DNA from: CAZAIO01 sp964485235
GTDB taxonomy: Bacteria; Chloroflexota; Dehalococcoidia; GIF9; UBA5629
DNA length: 21,071 nucleotides
Assembly (NCBI GenBank): GCA_964485235.1
Contig: CAZAIO010000040.1
Coordinates: 1-21,071, forward strand
Direction: 5' to 3'
The translations under genes were made by a program, and so were the position numbers. A model generated the notes under the pieces. It saw only the letters and a list, made by a program, of their open reading frames with translations, had not been told where the DNA came from and did not search any database. Shown here piece by piece: positions 1 through 7,676 of the stretch. The stretch's first letter is position 1; each line of letters opens with the position of its first letter.

Positions 1-55
1 TGACCGACTCGGACGCAAAATAATGCTTGCTCGCACTGTTGAAACTGTTCGACAT
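1..55 (-). CDS. metK: S-adenosylmethionine synthase, N-terminal fragment
   Basis: Only the first 18 codons are in the window, and the gene runs off its left edge. They read MSNSFNSASKHYFASESV, which matches the conserved N-terminus of methionine adenosyltransferase (K-H-Y-x-F/A-x-SESVTEGHPDK). The family makes SAM from methionine and ATP. The ATG at 55-53 is preceded by GGAG six bases upstream. A second ATG at 59-57 is in another frame and gives no recognisable protein. The start lies 20 bp after the ahcY stop on the same strand, so the two are probably co-transcribed. The call rests on few residues, but the match and the context agree. Confidence 0.8.
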   Translation of the reverse strand, partial: MSNSFNSASKHYFASESV

Positions 56-75
56 TCATTTCTCCTCAATATGTT

Positions 76-1329
76 TTATGTTCCGGACTCCCAGCTTGCC
101 AGGTACTTTTTCTGTACGTCGGTAAGGGAATCTATCGAAATATTCATAGACTTCAATTTCAGAAGTCCTATATTGTCGTCTATTGCCGCCGGTACGGGAT
201 AAACATCCGGAGCAATGGTCCCTCTGGTTTTCACCAGGTACTCAAGTCCCAGTGCCTGGTTGGCAAAGCTCATATCCATCACGCTCGCCGGATGTCCCTC
301 TGCGGCAGCCAGGTTTATCAGCCTGCCTTCTCCCAGCAGGTAAATCTTTCTGCCGTCTTTCATCGTATACTCATCGACAAAGGGGCGCACACGCCGCTTC
401 GCGGTTGACATACGTTCCAGCACGGGAATGTTAATCTCGACATTGAAATGCCCGCTATTCGCCAGAATAGCCCCGTCTTTCATCTGCTCGAAGTGGGGTC
501 CATCCATTACCGCGGTATCGCCGGTAGCCGAGATGAATATATCGCCTACCTTTGACGCTTCAAGAAGCGGCATCACCTGAAAACCGTCCATCGCCGCTTC
601 CAGCGCCGGTATCGGTTGTACCTCGGTCACTATCACACGGCCCCCGAGTCCCTGTGCCCTGCGGGCAATGCCCCGGCTGCACCAGCCGTACCCGCAGACC
701 ACCACGGCCTTTCCTGACCAGAGGACATTAGTCGCCCTGGTAATACCGTCAATCGTGCTCTGGCCTGTACCGTATCGGTTATCGAAGAAATGTTTGGTCC
801 TGGCATCGTTCACCGCGATTATAGGATATTTCAATGCCTTTTCGGCAGCCATATTTTTCAGGCGGATGATTCCGGTAGTCGTCTCCTCAGTGCCTCCGAT
901 TATACCGGCAATAAGTTCTTTCTTTTCCTTATGGACCGTGCTCACCAGATCGGCTCCATCATCCACGGTCAGGTTCGGCTTCCGATCAAGGGCAGCCATG
1001 ATATGCTGGTAATAGGTATCATTATCCTCGCCTTTAATCGCATATACGGGTACGCCGTACTCCACCATAGCCGCAGCGGCTTCATCCTGGGTGCTCAGAG
1101 GGTTCGACGCACAGAGCGTCAGGTCTGCACCGCCTGCCTGCAGCACCAGCCCCAGGTTTGCGGTCTCCGTGGTGATATGAAGGCATCCCGATATGCGGAT
1201 ACCTTCAAACGGTTTCTCACGGGCGAAACGTTCTTTAATAAGCTTTAATACAGGCATATCCCTGCCCGCCCATTCGATTCGCAGCTTACCTTCTCCGGCA
1301 AGAGCAATATCCTTTACATCATATTCCAT
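76..1329 (-). CDS. ahcY: S-adenosylhomocysteine hydrolase (short archaeal/Thermotoga-like form)
   Basis: This NAD-dependent cytosolic enzyme splits S-adenosylhomocysteine into homocysteine and adenosine, relieving product inhibition of methyltransferases. The 417 residues carry the substrate motif LSTQDEAAAA (about 79-88), Asp123-Asp124, the EETTTG segment (149-154), the Lys179/Asp183 pair in NDARTKHFFDN, and the NAD loop GYGWCSRG (213-220). The insertion and the C-terminal K-x-Y tail of the long eukaryotic/proteobacterial type are absent, as in archaeal and Thermotoga enzymes. The start has AGAAAGGA upstream. It is followed by metK and preceded by archaemetzincin across a 96-bp gap. Some archaeal homologues prefer S-inosylhomocysteine, which sequence alone cannot exclude here. 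Confidence 0.95.
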   Translation of the reverse strand: MEYDVKDIALAGEGKLRIEWAGRDMPVLKLIKERFAREKPFEGIRISGCLHITTETANLGLVLQAGGADLTLCASNPLSTQDEAAAAMVEYGVPVYAIKGEDNDTYYQHIMAALDRKPNLTVDDGADLVSTVHKEKKELIAGIIGGTEETTTGIIRLKNMAAEKALKYPIIAVNDARTKHFFDNRYGTGQSTIDGITRATNVLWSGKAVVVCGYGWCSRGIARRAQGLGGRVIVTEVQPIPALEAAMDGFQVMPLLEASKVGDIFISATGDTAVMDGPHFEQMKDGAILANSGHFNVEINIPVLERMSTAKRRVRPFVDEYTMKDGRKIYLLGEGRLINLAAAEGHPASVMDMSFANQALGLEYLVKTRGTIAPDVYPVPAAIDDNIGLLKLKSMNISIDSLTDVQKKYLASWESGT

Positions 1330-1425
1330 TATTCTCTACATCCTTTCTCTTGTTTTCATTAATCATATCTTCAGCGAAATCTATGGAGCGCGTTATACAC
1401 TACTAACGAATTTTAAGATTAGCCG

Positions 1426-1947
1426 CTATTTTATCAGTTTGGGTTGGCACTTGCTACAAAAAGAAATCTCCTTGATATCGGTATCCGCCAGGCAGTTGGA
1501 GAAATGCATCACGCACCGGGTATTCGAACAATGGTCAAGGCCGAACAGGTGACCCAGTTCATGTACCGCCTCTTTCACTGCCCTTTTCAGAACGAGCTCA
1601 TTATCGGGCAGCCCGTCACTGAGTTCGTCCCTGAGCCGGTACGATGATATCACCGCAGCGCTTTGCGACGGACTCGCCTCGCCGAACACGAAGTTCAGAC
1701 CGTCGCTAAACAGGTCGACTCCGGTTATACCCAGGAGCTTTTCTCCTTTCAGCATTACATACCGGACTATCGTATCAATAAATTGCGATGCACGGTATTG
1801 CGCTCTTTCCGCATTATATGCAAATTCGGGGACCGCAAGCGGCAATGCTATCCTTACAGGACAGCCAAATACGAGGGCCAATTGCTCTTTAAGTGCAGCG
1901 ACCATCTCGGCTTCAACGGTGCCGATCGGTCTCAGTGTTATATTCAT
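1426..1947 (-). CDS. amzA: Archaemetzincin-type zinc metalloprotease
   Basis: A 173-residue protein with the archaemetzincin signature. HELGHLFGLDH (129-139) gives three catalytic zinc ligands and the general base Glu130, and Met147 is the Met-turn. A second zinc site is formed by Cys140, Cys145, Cys164 and Cys167. The spacing between Met147 and the last CxxC is 16 residues, close to the family pattern of 17. No signal peptide is seen, so it is probably cytosolic. The physiological substrate of bacterial and archaeal members is not known. The N-terminus (MNITLRPIG) matches family starts, so the 35-bp overlap with the upstream NTPase gene is probably real and suggests translational coupling. 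It sits between methionine-cycle genes with no obvious reason. Confidence 0.9.
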   Translation of the reverse strand: MNITLRPIGTVEAEMVAALKEQLALVFGCPVRIALPLAVPEFAYNAERAQYRASQFIDTIVRYVMLKGEKLLGITGVDLFSDGLNFVFGEASPSQSAAVISSYRLRDELSDGLPDNELVLKRAVKEAVHELGHLFGLDHCSNTRCVMHFSNCLADTDIKEISFCSKCQPKLIK

Positions 1948-2464
1948 CGATTCTGGTGAGCCACTCGAGAACTTCGCATAGTACCCGGTCGCGGTTTTCC
2001 CTTTTTACTTCAATCAGTCTTACTCCGGGATGCTGTTTGATCTTATCGGCAAAAGGAAATGACCGGAGCATAACAGTGCCAAGCACCTTTCTATCGCTTC
2101 CGATCGCTGTCTCCACCGCCTTTCTGAATTGTGGTGAAAACAGTTCCATTTTCCCTATTTCATCGATTACCACTACATCGCACTCATCAAGCGCTTTATA
2201 GATCGCCGTGACACCAATGGTATCCAGAATGGGGACATTCACACTGTATTTACCAACGCGATGGGGGCCGGGACTGTCTGTATGGGCAAGAACAGCGCTC
2301 TGCCCGTCAAGTGTCGTGATATTGAAACCCTGCCTCTTCCCGCCTACACGCAACTCCTGAGTATAAAAGCCTCCCGCTTTAATACCCGCTCTGGCAATAA
2401 CCTCTCTGATTATCGTGGTCTTGCCTGTTCCCGGTGCTCCCGTTAACAGGCACACTTGCGCCAT
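1913..2464 (-). CDS. THEP1-family nucleoside-triphosphatase
   Basis: A 183-residue P-loop protein of the NTPase_1/THEP1 family. The Walker A loop GAPGTGKT is at 9-16, and the characteristic Walker B region DEIGKMEL at 101-108 follows a hydrophobic strand. Aquifex THEP1 and the human homologue NTPCR hydrolyse a range of NTPs slowly, and their cellular role is unsettled. The ATG overlaps the stop of the upstream basic protein by one base (TAATG), and its own 3' end overlaps archaemetzincin by 35 bp, so the three genes form a coupled unit. The family is common in archaea and scattered in bacteria. Confidence 0.9.
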   Translation of the reverse strand: MAQVCLLTGAPGTGKTTIIREVIARAGIKAGGFYTQELRVGGKRQGFNITTLDGQSAVLAHTDSPGPHRVGKYSVNVPILDTIGVTAIYKALDECDVVVIDEIGKMELFSPQFRKAVETAIGSDRKVLGTVMLRSFPFADKIKQHPGVRLIEVKRENRDRVLCEVLEWLTRIDEYNTETDRHR

Positions 2465-2868
2465 TAGCTTTCAGCTTCTGTGTCCGGCTTCTTTTTCCGT
2501 GCAGCTTTCTTTTCGGAAGAAGCCTCCGGTTCGGCCACAACGGTTTCGCTTGCTTCGGGCTTTTTCTTCTTGACCGGTTTTTTCTTCGACTCTGGTGGTG
2601 TCTCCTCAGAAACAGCTTCAACTTCTACCTCAGGAGCAACAACCGCTGCTTCAGCTTCCACTACTTCCGCTTTCGTCTTTGCTTTTTTAGGAACTTCCTT
2701 CTTCTTTTCCGGAGCCGCTTCCGCTTTTATGATCTCTTCTTTTGTCGGTGCCGGTCTGGCTGCTTTTATTTCGACGCCAGTTGCAACGGCAATAGCCTTT
2801 CTTCTCTCTTTCAGCTTCTTTTTGCGCTGTCGATGTTTAATCTGGGCCATTCTTCTCGATTTATTCAT
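2464..2868 (-). CDS. Lys/Ala/Glu-rich low-complexity basic protein, unknown function
   Basis: I do not recognise this 134-residue protein. The first about 25 residues are strongly basic (KSRRMAQIKHRQRKKKLKER) and look like an RNA- or DNA-binding tail. The rest alternates acidic Ala/Glu/Val stretches with lysine runs (KKKPVKKKKP, EKKAARKKKP), resembling histone-H1-like or ribosome-associated tails. No membrane segment or catalytic motif is seen. It is likely a real gene: it starts after GGTGGTGA, and its stop overlaps the THEP1 start by one base. Met7 (MAQIKH) is an alternative start. Low complexity makes any family match unreliable. Confidence 0.6.
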   Translation of the reverse strand: MNKSRRMAQIKHRQRKKKLKERRKAIAVATGVEIKAARPAPTKEEIIKAEAAPEKKKEVPKKAKTKAEVVEAEAAVVAPEVEVEAVSEETPPESKKKPVKKKKPEASETVVAEPEASSEKKAARKKKPDTEAES

Positions 2869-2970
2869 ACTTCACCACCAGTTTTGATTGCTCATTTTAA
2901 TAAAATGCACGTAATATTATCGCTGAATTAGCTATGGATTTCAACTTTTAGCTTCGGACTTCAGAAATCA

Positions 2971-2989
2971 GACACCGAAAAACGGTGTC
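2971..2989 (-). terminator. Stem-loop after core-metE
   Basis: A perfect 7-bp inverted repeat (GACACCG / CGGTGTC) with a 5-base A (or U on the minus transcript) loop begins 9 bp past the metE stop on the minus strand. No long U-run follows, so it may be a weak or factor-aided terminator or an RNA-processing hairpin rather than a full stop. It divides the cluster into a PH-mtnA-mtnP-metE part and a downstream part. Confidence 0.4.
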
Positions 2990-2997
2990 ACACAGCG

Positions 2998-4029
2998 TTA
3001 TGATACATATTTACTGCGGACTTTATCAGACAGCTGTTTCAGCAGATGAAGCACCTCTTCGGCAGCTTCTTCCGACAGCGAATCGAGTCCGCACGAGGGC
3101 GTGAGTATTCCCTGAGAAATGAGCTGCTTGAACGGGACTCCATCCCTTGTAAACGGCGCTATTGCCTCACCCAACCGGTCGAAAAGGCTGTTCACAGACT
3201 CGCCCGGCAACATGTCCTCATCGTTGGTCACGATTCCCCAGGCAATCGTTCCACCCCGTTTTATAAACGTATTCACATCGGCGGGATAAGTGCTCAACGA
3301 ATCGGCATAGTTATATGCGTCGAAATTCAGCACATCGATGTCGCAATTCAGCAATATGGACCAGTCGGTACTTCCGCAGCAGTGTACACCTTTCAGACCT
3401 TCAATACCGGACAGGACGACATTGAGAAGCGCTTTCACCTGTTCGCCGGAAATGGCGACAAACGCGGAACCGAGGGATGCCAGATACGGTTCGTCAATAA
3501 ATATGAGCGTATCACGGGCGATAGTCCTTAAAAAACGTTCCATCCAGATCGCTTTCAGACGCAGAAACTTTGCCGCCGCCTCGGAAAGGAGATCATCGTA
3601 GAGAATTCCCCGCTGTTCTCTGTCGGTCACGCAGAGTCCCCAGCTTACAGGGCCGGTCACCTGTCCCTTGACCATGCCGGGATGCTTCTTCGCGAACTCT
3701 TTAAACGCGTAAAGTCCCGCAGCATGACTCGGGCTGACACCGTAGCCCTCGATATTATTCTCATCGTCTGCATAATAAAGACGTTCGATCTCAGCGTCAA
3801 AATCTTCGGTCCGTTCCACATAAATCTTTTCGCCCTCGACCACCACCCCGGGAAATCCTTCGCTGAACTGGACGTACATATTTTCCAGATTGGTGCGCCG
3901 GGACAACTGAGGCCATACGGGCAGGTCCGGAAGATACCGGGCTATCAGCGAACACGCCTTCTCTGCATCGGTATTCGGCATGCTTCCTATGGCTGTCGGT
4001 AAACAATTAAATTCAATCCCCGGTGACAT
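2998..4029 (-). CDS. Core-MetE type methionine synthase (cobalamin/corrinoid-dependent)
   Basis: A 343-residue protein corresponding only to the C-terminal catalytic half of MetE, a UROD/MetE-superfamily barrel. The zinc site is His216-x-Cys218 plus Cys313. It lacks the N-terminal MetE half needed for methyltetrahydrofolate-dependent catalysis. Short 'core-MetE' proteins of Dehalococcoides and of methanogens take the methyl group from methylcobalamin or a methylated corrinoid iron-sulfur protein and transfer it to homocysteine, and I infer the same here. The start follows AAGGGA and lies 9 bp after the mtnP stop. Its neighbours ahcY (homocysteine source) and metK (methionine consumer) support the role. 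An alternative would be another UROD-type methyltransferase, but the context argues against it. Confidence 0.85.
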   Translation of the reverse strand: MSPGIEFNCLPTAIGSMPNTDAEKACSLIARYLPDLPVWPQLSRRTNLENMYVQFSEGFPGVVVEGEKIYVERTEDFDAEIERLYYADDENNIEGYGVSPSHAAGLYAFKEFAKKHPGMVKGQVTGPVSWGLCVTDREQRGILYDDLLSEAAAKFLRLKAIWMERFLRTIARDTLIFIDEPYLASLGSAFVAISGEQVKALLNVVLSGIEGLKGVHCCGSTDWSILLNCDIDVLNFDAYNYADSLSTYPADVNTFIKRGGTIAWGIVTNDEDMLPGESVNSLFDRLGEAIAPFTRDGVPFKQLISQGILTPSCGLDSLSEEAAEEVLHLLKQLSDKVRSKYVS

Positions 4030-4038
4030 GGTCCCTTC

Positions 4039-4905
4039 TTACGAAATGTATTTTCCTATAATCGGTGCAAGGTCTTTTTTAACCTGCGGCGGAATACGCT
4101 CCGGTGCTGTGATTATACTGTTCATCAGCGCATTTGTACAGGCACAATCCCTCGATTCGGGGAACATTGCAACCGCTTTCCGCACTATTTTTTTCGCTAT
4201 ACTGATATTTTCACGCAGATTATTTATTATCATTTCTACAGTTACCGTCTCGTCCATGTCATACCAGCAGTCAAAATCAGTTACAAAGGCCAGCGTCGCA
4301 TAGCATATCTCCGCTTCACGGGCAAGCTTGGCCTCGGGTAAACCGGTCATACCGATTATATCCGCTCCCCATGAACGATACATGTTCGATTCGGCTTTAG
4401 TCGAGAATTGAGGACCTTCCATTGCCAGATAAGTGCCTCCCTCATGTGCGGTAATGTCCAGACTTTTTGCCGCCTCAAGTAAGATCCGGTTTGTTTCCAT
4501 GCAATATGGTTCGGCAAACATGATATGGGCAACTATACCGTCATTAAAAAACGAGCTTATCCTGTTCTTCGTGCGGTCGATAATCTGGTCCGGGATTACC
4601 AGGTCCAGGGGTTTTATCCTCTCGTTAAGGCTCCCTACGGCGGCAACCGATATTATCCGCTCTACTCCGAGTGTTTTAAGAGCGTAAATGTTAGCCCGTA
4701 CCGGTATCTCGGTCGGGTTAATGCGGTGTCCCTTGCCATGCCTTGGAATGAACGCAACGCGCACTCCCCCGATTTTACCCGTGACGATTTTATCGCTGGG
4801 TTCTCCGAACGGGGTTTTTATCGATACCTCTTCAGTATCGGTAAGTCCTTCCATCTCATAAAAACCGCTGCCGGCAATAATTCCGAATCTGGCTTCAGGT
4901 TGCAT
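4039..4905 (-). CDS. mtnP: S-methyl-5'-thioadenosine phosphorylase
   Basis: This cytosolic enzyme cleaves methylthioadenosine with phosphate to adenine and 5-methylthioribose-1-phosphate. The 288 residues include the phosphate-binding start GIIAGSGFY, PRHGKGHRINP, the AMEGPQFSTKAE substrate loop and the purine-binding DFDCWYD segment, where the Asp pair favours 6-amino purines (MTA) over hypoxanthine. A CxC motif near the C-terminus (RDCACTN) recalls the stabilising CxC of archaeal MTA phosphorylases. It has the strongest ribosome-binding site in the cluster (AAAGGAGGAAC). Its 5' end overlaps mtnA by 11 bp, and the product passes straight to MtnA. Confidence 0.93.
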   Translation of the reverse strand: MQPEARFGIIAGSGFYEMEGLTDTEEVSIKTPFGEPSDKIVTGKIGGVRVAFIPRHGKGHRINPTEIPVRANIYALKTLGVERIISVAAVGSLNERIKPLDLVIPDQIIDRTKNRISSFFNDGIVAHIMFAEPYCMETNRILLEAAKSLDITAHEGGTYLAMEGPQFSTKAESNMYRSWGADIIGMTGLPEAKLAREAEICYATLAFVTDFDCWYDMDETVTVEMIINNLRENISIAKKIVRKAVAMFPESRDCACTNALMNSIITAPERIPPQVKKDLAPIIGKYIS

Positions 4906-5938
4906 TGTTCCTCCTTTTCAGTCTTTCAAGAGCAGTGTGAAACTGCTTGTATGCTATCCCTTCTTCGGTGATAATGGCTGTGATATAGTCATGCGGCGTG
5001 ATATCGAAAGCGGGATTTGCCGCGTTAACTCCCGGCGGTGCGATAGGAACACCTGCAAACGAAGTTACCTCTTCGGCGGCGCGTTCTTCAATGGGAATAC
5101 TGTCTCCTGTCGCGATCGAGAGGTCAATCGTGCTGACAGGTGCGGCGACGTAAAAAGGGACCCCGTTTTCACGGGCAAGTACCGCCACGGAATAGGTGCC
5201 TATTTTATTGGCAGTATCGCCGTTCGCAGCGATACGGTCGGCACCTACGATCACACAGCTTATGCCGCCCTTCTTTAAGAAGTAACCTGCCATCGAATCG
5301 GTGATCAACGTCGCCGGAATATGCTCCTGAATCAACTCCCATGCGGTAAGGCGGGCGCCCTGAAGCAAAGGACGGGTCTCATCGACAAAGACCGATAGTT
5401 TTTTACCCTGCCGGGCAGCGGTTATAATAACGCCGAGCGCCGTTCCGTGCCCGGCGGTCGCCAGTGGTCCCGCATTACAATGGGTGAGTATCGTAGCGCC
5501 GTCCTCTATCAGGTCCGCGCCATACCGGCACAAACGCTCGGTTGCCGATATCTCTTCCGAATGAAACCGGGCTGCTTCATCCACCAGTGCCTGTTTAATC
5601 TGTCCGGCATCATCATACTTTTTTGCCGTCTCCTGCATTCTTTCAATGGCGTGAAACAGGTTTACCGCCGTGGGACGTGAAGCAGCGAAATCCGCCATTA
5701 CAGTATCGAGTTCATGTAAAAACTCGCTTTTGTCCGTTTTATCTATGGAAAGCGCGCCGAGGGCTATGCCATAGGCGGCAGCAATCCCGATAGCGGGAGC
5801 TCCGCGGACACGCAAAGTCTTTATGGCTTCGACCATGTCGCGATAGTCCCTGAATTCCAGATATTGTATTTCCCCGGGGAGCCTGGTCTGGTCTATTATC
5901 CTGACCCTGTCGCCGAGCCATTCAACAGGTCGTATCAT
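4895..5938 (-). CDS. mtnA: 5-Methylthioribose-1-phosphate isomerase
   Basis: It converts the aldose 5-methylthioribose-1-phosphate to 5-methylthioribulose-1-phosphate, the second step of MTA salvage. With the start at 5938 the protein has 347 residues and begins MIRPVEWLGDRVRIIDQTRLP, as usual in the family. An in-frame ATG at 5962 would add eight poor residues. The RGAPAIG segment (45-51), catalytic Cys154 (THCNAGPLATAGHGT) and Asp234 (GADRIAANGDTANKIGTY) are present. The ATG overlaps the TGA of the upstream PH-like gene (ATGA), and GGAGGA lies about 12 bases upstream. The later Yang-cycle enzymes MtnB-D are not in this window. Confidence 0.95.
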   Translation of the reverse strand: MIRPVEWLGDRVRIIDQTRLPGEIQYLEFRDYRDMVEAIKTLRVRGAPAIGIAAAYGIALGALSIDKTDKSEFLHELDTVMADFAASRPTAVNLFHAIERMQETAKKYDDAGQIKQALVDEAARFHSEEISATERLCRYGADLIEDGATILTHCNAGPLATAGHGTALGVIITAARQGKKLSVFVDETRPLLQGARLTAWELIQEHIPATLITDSMAGYFLKKGGISCVIVGADRIAANGDTANKIGTYSVAVLARENGVPFYVAAPVSTIDLSIATGDSIPIEERAAEEVTSFAGVPIAPPGVNAANPAFDITPHDYITAIITEEGIAYKQFHTALERLKRRNNAT

Positions 5939-6387
5939 ATCGCCGGGTGCTCCTCCCGCCATCTCTCAAGCGCTCCGTTTAAACTGTCCAGAAATACCTC
6001 TCTATCTCCCGGCGTGATATTCACGTTCATTCCCTTCTTCCTGTCAATTTCGACGGTATTTCTGAACGAGGTAACGAAATTTATACCGACAGTAAACTTA
6101 CCCTCAGGCTTTCCGGCATATTTGATATTATCGAAGCGGATGGTGAGGGAAAACGGTTTCCCCATCTCCACTTTCATTTTGTCTTCGTAAATGCAATATT
6201 TTCTAGGTATTACCGCCCAGAAAAGGAACACAACAAAAATCGCCATCCCGACTGTTGCATACGCATCTTCGCTGCCGCTTTCGATTGTCACCAGCGCCAG
6301 AAAGAGCACCATGGCAATGGTAAACCACAAAATAATCCTGAGCAATATAGAAAATTGAGGTTTATCTTCATGGACCAGTTTATCCAT
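5935..6387 (-). CDS. Membrane-anchored bacterial PH-like domain protein
   Basis: A 150-residue protein. Two hydrophobic segments at about 15-36 and 44-62 form a membrane hairpin. An approximately 85-residue beta-rich domain follows, with the layout of bacterial PH domains (YEDKMKVEMGKPFSLTIRFDNIKY, then FRNTVEID, then ITPGDREVFLDSLNGAL). The function is unknown. Such domains usually act as adaptors at the inner face of the membrane. It is the first gene of the minus-strand SAM cluster and overlaps mtnA by four bases (ATGA). The assignment rests on secondary-structure pattern rather than a diagnostic motif. Confidence 0.65.
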   Translation of the reverse strand: MDKLVHEDKPQFSILLRIILWFTIAMVLFLALVTIESGSEDAYATVGMAIFVVFLFWAVIPRKYCIYEDKMKVEMGKPFSLTIRFDNIKYAGKPEGKFTVGINFVTSFRNTVEIDRKKGMNVNITPGDREVFLDSLNGALERWREEHPAI

Positions 6388-6710
6388 TACATGTCTCTTT
6401 CTATCATCGATAACATTTTGTCCACGCTATGTGGAACCGGCACTTTTAACACTACATAGTACCTCAAAACGACATGGTTTGCCATATCGCAGCGTTACAG
6501 TCGCTGCCTTCAATTATCACCGGAAGCATCGTACGCAGCAAACAATCGCTGCCGTTACAGTTCACTTTCCCGCATTGTCTTGACAGGAACAGATTGCGGG
6601 GTGTACCCTCTAAACTGGTTCACGCTATAATTGAGGCGATTTTGCCCGGACCTGTATCTGAAAGGAACCCGCTTTTCAGCACAAATACAATTTATTAAGA
6701 CGAGGTTTAC
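6388..6710. other. Divergent intergenic region, 323 bp
   Basis: No gene is supported here. It separates the PH-like gene (minus) from the PfkB kinase (plus) and must hold both promoters. A small inverted repeat TCCAC/GTGGA sits at 6421-6435. CGTTACAGT and TCGCTGCC each occur twice between about 6490 and 6565. No SAM- or SAH-riboswitch fold could be recognised by eye. Confidence 0.6.
6626..6631 (+). promoter_or_regulatory. Possible -10 box for the PfkB kinase
   Basis: A perfect TATAAT lies 80 bp before the kinase start. There is no convincing -35 at 16-18 bp. A perfect TTGACA at 6580-6585 is 40 bp away, too far to pair with it. Weak call. Confidence 0.3.
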
Positions 6711-7637
6711 ATGGATATTATTGTTTCCGGATCACTGGCATACGACCGGATTATGGACTTCCAGGGATATTTTGCCGACCATATCATCCCTGAGAAAATA
6801 CACCTCATTAACATCAGCTTCACCGTAAATGATATGAGAGAGAATTTCGGAGGGACTGCCGGCAATATAGCCTACGCACTGGCGATGCTCGGCGAGAGAC
6901 CGGTGTTACTTGCCACCATCGGCCATGATTACGGGAGGTATTTCGAATGGCTGGCGAAGAATAATATCGGCACGGATACTATAAAAATTATCGATGACCA
7001 GTTCACCGCAACCGCATATATCACCACCGACCTCGCGGACAACCAGATCACCGGTTTCAACCCGGGAGCAATGAAATACAGGTCATCCTTCGATTTCAAC
7101 AGGGCGAATCCGGACGATTGTATTATGATCATCGCACCGGGAAACCTCGACGATATGAAGCACTATTCGCAGGCCTGCAAGCAACGGAATATCCGCTATA
7201 TTTTCGATCCCGGACAATCACTGCCCATGTGGAATGAAGAGGACCTGGTAAAATGTATCGAAGGGGCACACATACTCATTTCCAATGATTACGAGCTCGA
7301 ACTGATCATGGAAAAAGTGAACAAGGATCGCAAAGCGCTTCTTCACCTTACGGACAATATCATAACCACGCTCGGGGAAGGGGGTTCCCGTGTATGCACG
7401 CCGGAGTGCGAGACAATCATACCGGCGGTAATACCGGAAGAGGTGGTCGACCCGACAGGCGCGGGTGACGCATACAGGTCCGGCCTCATCAAGGGCATGG
7501 TTCTGGGCAAAAGCATCGAGCAGTGCGCTATGATGGGAAGCGTCGTCGCCTCATTTTCGATTGAGAGCTACGGCACGCAGGAATACCGTTTCACAATGGA
7601 TGATTTCAACAGGCGACTGGAAAGCTGCTCCAGCTAG
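6711..7637 (+). CDS. PfkB-family sugar/nucleoside kinase, probably adenosine kinase
   Basis: A 308-residue ribokinase-fold enzyme. It has the N-terminal glycine motif FGGTAGNIAYALAMLG and the C-terminal anion-hole/catalytic motif DPTGAGDAYRSG (from Asp247, catalytic Asp253). The short lid and the TAYITTDLADNQI segment resemble archaeal and mycobacterial adenosine kinases/nucleoside kinases. Lying divergent to a cluster with ahcY, it would convert the released adenosine to AMP, pulling S-adenosylhomocysteine hydrolysis forward. Substrate is an inference, and ribokinase or another PfkB specificity is possible. GAGG lies about seven bases before the ATG. Confidence 0.8.
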   Translation: MDIIVSGSLAYDRIMDFQGYFADHIIPEKIHLINISFTVNDMRENFGGTAGNIAYALAMLGERPVLLATIGHDYGRYFEWLAKNNIGTDTIKIIDDQFTATAYITTDLADNQITGFNPGAMKYRSSFDFNRANPDDCIMIIAPGNLDDMKHYSQACKQRNIRYIFDPGQSLPMWNEEDLVKCIEGAHILISNDYELELIMEKVNKDRKALLHLTDNIITTLGEGGSRVCTPECETIIPAVIPEEVVDPTGAGDAYRSGLIKGMVLGKSIEQCAMMGSVVASFSIESYGTQEYRFTMDDFNRRLESCSS

Positions 7638-7676
7638 AGCGTCCATAAAGACGGTCAGGGCCCGGAGATTGACTCG

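Noticed and set aside
1330..1425. SAM or SAH riboswitch before ahcY
   Set aside because: The 96-bp gap shows no recognisable conserved stem pattern by eye. A covariance-model scan would be needed to exclude it.
5939..5962. Longer mtnA start adding eight residues
   Set aside because: The added residues are not family-like, while MIRPVEW at 5938 matches usual MtnA starts and gives a classic ATGA overlap.
6580..6585. Perfect TTGACA upstream of the PfkB gene as its -35 box
   Set aside because: The nearest good -10 (TATAAT at 6626) is 40 bp away, and nothing -10-like lies at 16-18 bp.
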